The translations under genes were made by a program, and so were the position numbers. This document shows, piece by piece, positions 5,794 through 8,146 of a stretch of DNA of 8,146 nt (positions are counted from its first letter, which is position 1; the number at the start of each line of letters is the position of its first letter). Source of the DNA: a bacterium (Candidatus Gribaldobacteria) CG10_big_fil_rev_8_21_14_0_10_41_12 (GTDB lineage Bacteria; Patescibacteriota; Minisyncoccia; Minisyncoccales; CG1-02-41-26); contig PFAV01000071.1 in the NCBI GenBank assembly GCA_002773545.1, forward strand, positions 1 to 8,146. The letters run 5' to 3'. The notes under the pieces were generated by a model. The model saw nothing but the letters and a program-made list of their open reading frames with translations, ran no database searches and had not been told where the DNA came from.

Positions 5794-6486
5794 ATGCCAA
5801 ATAATAAAACCTTTGTAATTTCTTTGGGCGGGTCGGTGATGTATCCGCAAACATTAGACGAAACCTATATTAAAAAATTCCGTGATTTTTTAATAAAAAA
5901 CATTAAGGCGGGTTTTAAGTTTGCCATTGTCGCGGGCGGCGGGCAACTGGCTCGTAGTTATCAACAAACAGCTCTGAAAATTTCTAAAATTTCTAATGAC
6001 GAACGCGATTGGTTAGGTATTGAGACCATCAAACTAAATGCTTTATTACTTAAAACGATATTGGGAAATCGAGCGCGACTCATCTCGTCAAACAACAAAA
6101 ACAATTCTAAAATTTTTAATAAATACCCAATAATCATAACCTGCTTCGGCCAGCCGGGGCATTCAAGCGATTTAACGGCAGTGCAAACAGCTGTTGATTT
6201 AAAAATCAGTACAGTTATCAACTTAGGCAAGCCGCATTTCGTCTACACCGCCAACCCGGATAAAGACCCTTCCGCCAAACCCCTTGCCCAATTAAGCTGG
6301 CAGGATTATTTCAAAATTATTCCGAGCAAATGGACGCCTGGCCTGAACACGCCTTTTGATCCGGTGGCCAGCCGCTTGGCGCAGAAAAATAAGATCACCG
6401 TAATTGTGGCTGACGGCCGCAACTTGCCAAATTTTCAAAAAATAATCGCTAACCAGAAGTTCGCAGGCACAACGATAACTAATTAA
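5794..6486 (+). CDS. pyrH: UMP kinase, archaeal-like (amino acid kinase family)
   Basis: Phosphorylates UMP to UDP with ATP in the cytoplasm, the step leading to UTP and CTP. The 230 residues show the amino-acid-kinase layout: SLGGSV (10-15) for phosphate binding; VAGGGQLAR (46-54); GIETIKLNALLL (75-86); PGHSSD (121-126) in the UMP-binding region; FVYTANPDKDP (149-159) in the ATP-binding part; PGLNTPFDPVAS (182-193); and a GTTI C-terminal end (225-228). PGHSSD is the archaeal-type sequence; bacterial PyrH has a motif close to GNPFFTTD. Compared with typical members, the glycine pair before PGHS is FG, and the usual NVDGVYT is altered to a longer NLGKPHFVYT. A perfect in-frame 9-bp duplication encodes KIS-KIS. 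It is the last gene of the valS cluster. Other amino acid kinases (aspartate, glutamate) are less likely given the length and PGHSSD. Confidence 0.85.
   Translation: MPNNKTFVISLGGSVMYPQTLDETYIKKFRDFLIKNIKAGFKFAIVAGGGQLARSYQQTALKISKISNDERDWLGIETIKLNALLLKTILGNRARLISSNNKNNSKIFNKYPIIITCFGQPGHSSDLTAVQTAVDLKISTVINLGKPHFVYTANPDKDPSAKPLAQLSWQDYFKIIPSKWTPGLNTPFDPVASRLAQKNKITVIVADGRNLPNFQKIIANQKFAGTTITN
5977..5994. repeat. In-frame 9-bp tandem duplication in pyrH
   Basis: AAAATTTCT occurs at 5977-5985 and again at 5986-5994, giving a repeated Lys-Ile-Ser (residues 62-67). It is a multiple of three, so the frame is kept. This looks like replication slippage in an AT-rich surface segment. Confidence 0.8.
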
Positions 6487-6496
6487 ACCCAAAAAA

Positions 6497-6537
6497 CCAT
6501 CTCCTAATTTGTGCCGATCGCACAAATTGTGAGACGG
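6497..6537. promoter_or_regulatory. Strong dyad/hairpin between pyrH and argS
   Basis: A perfect 9-bp inverted repeat, AATTTGTGC (6506-6514) with GCACAAATT (6520-6528), has a 5-nt centre CGATC. It is extended by an outer arm, CCATCTC (6497-6503) with GAGACGG (6531-6537), with one mismatch and a 2-nt internal loop. It starts 11 nt after the pyrH stop. A -10-like TATAAA follows at 6539-6544, with no good -35, and the argS ATG is at 6564. As RNA it could be a terminator, but there is no U-tract on the + strand. As DNA it covers the -35/spacer region of the possible promoter, the place for an operator. On the - strand it is followed by a T-rich run (complement of 6485-6496). Confidence 0.55.
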
Positions 6538-6563
6538 CTATAAATTAACCGAACGATGATTTT

Positions 6564-8146
6564 ATGAACATTGAAGCAATTAAAAATAATATTTTAGAAC
6601 TCATTAATAGAGCCTTTGCAAAATCTTTCTTTGATATTCAAGAGGATTTTCATTTAGTAATGATTGCTGACCCTAGCAACTGGGGCAATTTTTCTTTTGA
6701 ATGTTTTCCCTTCACTAAGAAATTAGAATTAGCTCCTGGAAAAATAGCTGAAATACTAGAAAAAAATATAAAAGATGAAAACAGTCCAATTTTAGAAAAA
6801 GTTGAGGCTATGGGTCCATATCTTAATTTTACAATAAAAAATGATATACTCTTTGCCACGATTATTGAAGAATCGCTGCGAGGCGAAAATAAAAAAATAA
6901 ACCATCAAAGAGTAATGGTAGAGTATCTCTCGCCCAACACCAACAAGCCCTTGCATTTAGGCCACTTGCGCAACGGCGCTTTGGGCATGGCTATGGCCAA
7001 TATCTTACAAGCCACTGGCTGTAAAGTTGTTAAAGCCAATTTAGTCAATGATAGGGGAGTACATATCTGCAAATCAATGTTGACTTGGCAGAAATGGGCA
7101 GATGGGGCCACTCCGCAGTCAACCAATACTAAAGGCGATCATTTTGTGGGCCAATGGTATATCCGATACGCCCTTGAGGCGGAAAAAGACCCGAATTTAG
7201 AGCAAGAAGCGCAAGTAATGCTGCAAAAATGGGAGCAAGGCGACCCCGAGACCATCAAGCTGTGGGAAATGATGAATAACTGGGTCTATGAGGGCTTTAA
7301 GGCCACCTACGCGCGATTTGGCCTGCAATTTGACGCCTTGTTCTATGAAAGCCAAACCTACAAATTAGGTAAAGATATCGTGGAAAAAGGCCTCAAGCAA
7401 GGCGTTTTTCAGAAAACCGAGCAAGGCGGCGTGGTGGCTGAATTGCCGGTTGAAGAATTCGGACTGGAACAAAATGGCCAGCCCAAAAAGATTACTTTGC
7501 TTCGTGAAGACGGCACCAGCGTTTATATCACACAAGATCTGGGCGCGGCTGTTTTGAAATTCCAGGATTATAGTTTAGACCAATCAATTTATGTGGTGGG
7601 CTCGGAGCAAAATTACCATTTCCGAATTTTATTCTGGCTGTTAGAAAAACTGGGCTATGCCTGGGCCAAAAACTGCCGCCACTTGTCTTATGGTATGGTT
7701 TATCTGCCTGAAGGCAAAATGAAATCCCGCGAGGGCAAGGTGGTTGACGCTGACGATTTAATCAGCCAAATGGAAAATTTGGCCATAAAAGAAATTGAAA
7801 AGCGCAACAGCGAAAAAAATATCGGGCAAGAAGAAATCAGCCAAAGAGCGGCAAAAATCGCTTTGTCAGCCATTAAGTTTTATCTTTTGCGGGTGGGAAC
7901 GGAACAGGATATTCATTTTAATCCGCAAGAGTCGCTGTCGTTTGACGGCTTTACCGGGCCTTATTGCCAATACACTTACGCTCGGGCCAAAAGTATTTTA
8001 CGAGCCGCCCCAAAATTGGAAGGGCAGACCTTCCAATATAACTTACTGGGCAATGAACAAGAACTTTTGTTGGCGCAAAAACTGATGGCTTTTGAACAAG
8101 CCGTCTCAACCGCCGGCGAAACCCTTAACCCCTCAAAAATAGCGCT
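6564..8146 (+). CDS. argS: Arginyl-tRNA synthetase, 3' end cut off by window edge
   Basis: A class I synthetase that charges tRNA-Arg. The frame runs open from the ATG at 6564 to the window end: 527 complete codons and no stop. ArgRS is usually about 550-600 residues, so a short C-terminal piece is probably missing. Domains: an N-terminal ArgRS-specific domain (about 1-100) with WGNFSF and GPYLNF; then SPNTNKPLHLGH with the HIGH motif HLGH at 131-134; the catalytic core; the KMSKS-type loop KMKSREG (385-391) followed by VVDADDL; and GPYCQY (465-470) opening the DALR anticodon-binding domain. KMKSR in place of KMSKS is a known ArgRS form. Base composition changes sharply inside the gene: by hand count about 30% G+C over 6601-6900 and about 47% over 6901-7140. 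No Shine-Dalgarno is seen. It is separated from pyrH by 77 nt and may have its own promoter. Confidence 0.93.
   Translation, partial: MNIEAIKNNILELINRAFAKSFFDIQEDFHLVMIADPSNWGNFSFECFPFTKKLELAPGKIAEILEKNIKDENSPILEKVEAMGPYLNFTIKNDILFATIIEESLRGENKKINHQRVMVEYLSPNTNKPLHLGHLRNGALGMAMANILQATGCKVVKANLVNDRGVHICKSMLTWQKWADGATPQSTNTKGDHFVGQWYIRYALEAEKDPNLEQEAQVMLQKWEQGDPETIKLWEMMNNWVYEGFKATYARFGLQFDALFYESQTYKLGKDIVEKGLKQGVFQKTEQGGVVAELPVEEFGLEQNGQPKKITLLREDGTSVYITQDLGAAVLKFQDYSLDQSIYVVGSEQNYHFRILFWLLEKLGYAWAKNCRHLSYGMVYLPEGKMKSREGKVVDADDLISQMENLAIKEIEKRNSEKNIGQEEISQRAAKIALSAIKFYLLRVGTEQDIHFNPQESLSFDGFTGPYCQYTYARAKSILRAAPKLEGQTFQYNLLGNEQELLLAQKLMAFEQAVSTAGETLNPSKIA

Noticed and set aside
7795..8085. 96-codon + strand frame near the window end
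   Set aside because: It lies in another frame of argS, whose frame here encodes the conserved GPYCQY and DALR-domain start.

Overview
The window looks like a chromosomal segment of a Candidate Phyla Radiation (Patescibacteria) bacterium, perhaps of the Parcubacteria or ABY1 type. All recognisable genes lie on the + strand and intergenic gaps are mostly 1-80 nt. The valyl-tRNA synthetase and UMP kinase are both of the archaeal-like type. The proteins are compact, and almost no start codon has a clear Shine-Dalgarno sequence. The lineage is an inference from these traits, since no rRNA or ribosomal protein is present.

Layout. (1) 21-1570: murC (peptidoglycan precursor ligase), then a 46-residue single-membrane-helix protein, closed by a hairpin at 1597-1624. 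(2) 1571-1887: a 317-nt AT-rich gap with a possible promoter at 1701-1729. (3) 1888-2283: a solitary PemK/MazF-type toxin-like gene with no recognisable antitoxin beside it, followed by GC-rich hairpins at 2293-2330. (4) 2364-6486: a tight four-gene cluster of valS, a small HAD-type phosphatase-like gene, a SanA/ElyC/YdcF-like membrane protein and pyrH, with gaps of 1, 12 and 6 nt. These are probably co-transcribed. (5) 6487-6563: a gap holding a strong dyad and a -10-like hexamer. (6) 6564-8146: argS, which has no stop codon before the window ends and so is cut by the window edge.

The genes are housekeeping functions: cell-wall precursor synthesis, tRNA charging with Val and Arg, and UMP phosphorylation. 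They are joined by an envelope-associated DUF218 protein and a small phosphatase of unknown substrate. I see no convincing new multi-gene system.

The points most worth a second look are: a perfect four-copy 7-nt tandem repeat inside the murC reading frame; an abrupt base-composition step inside argS at the boundary between its N-terminal and catalytic domains; the orphan toxin-like gene between hairpins; the uncharacterised tiny membrane protein; and the dyads in front of both aminoacyl-tRNA synthetase genes.
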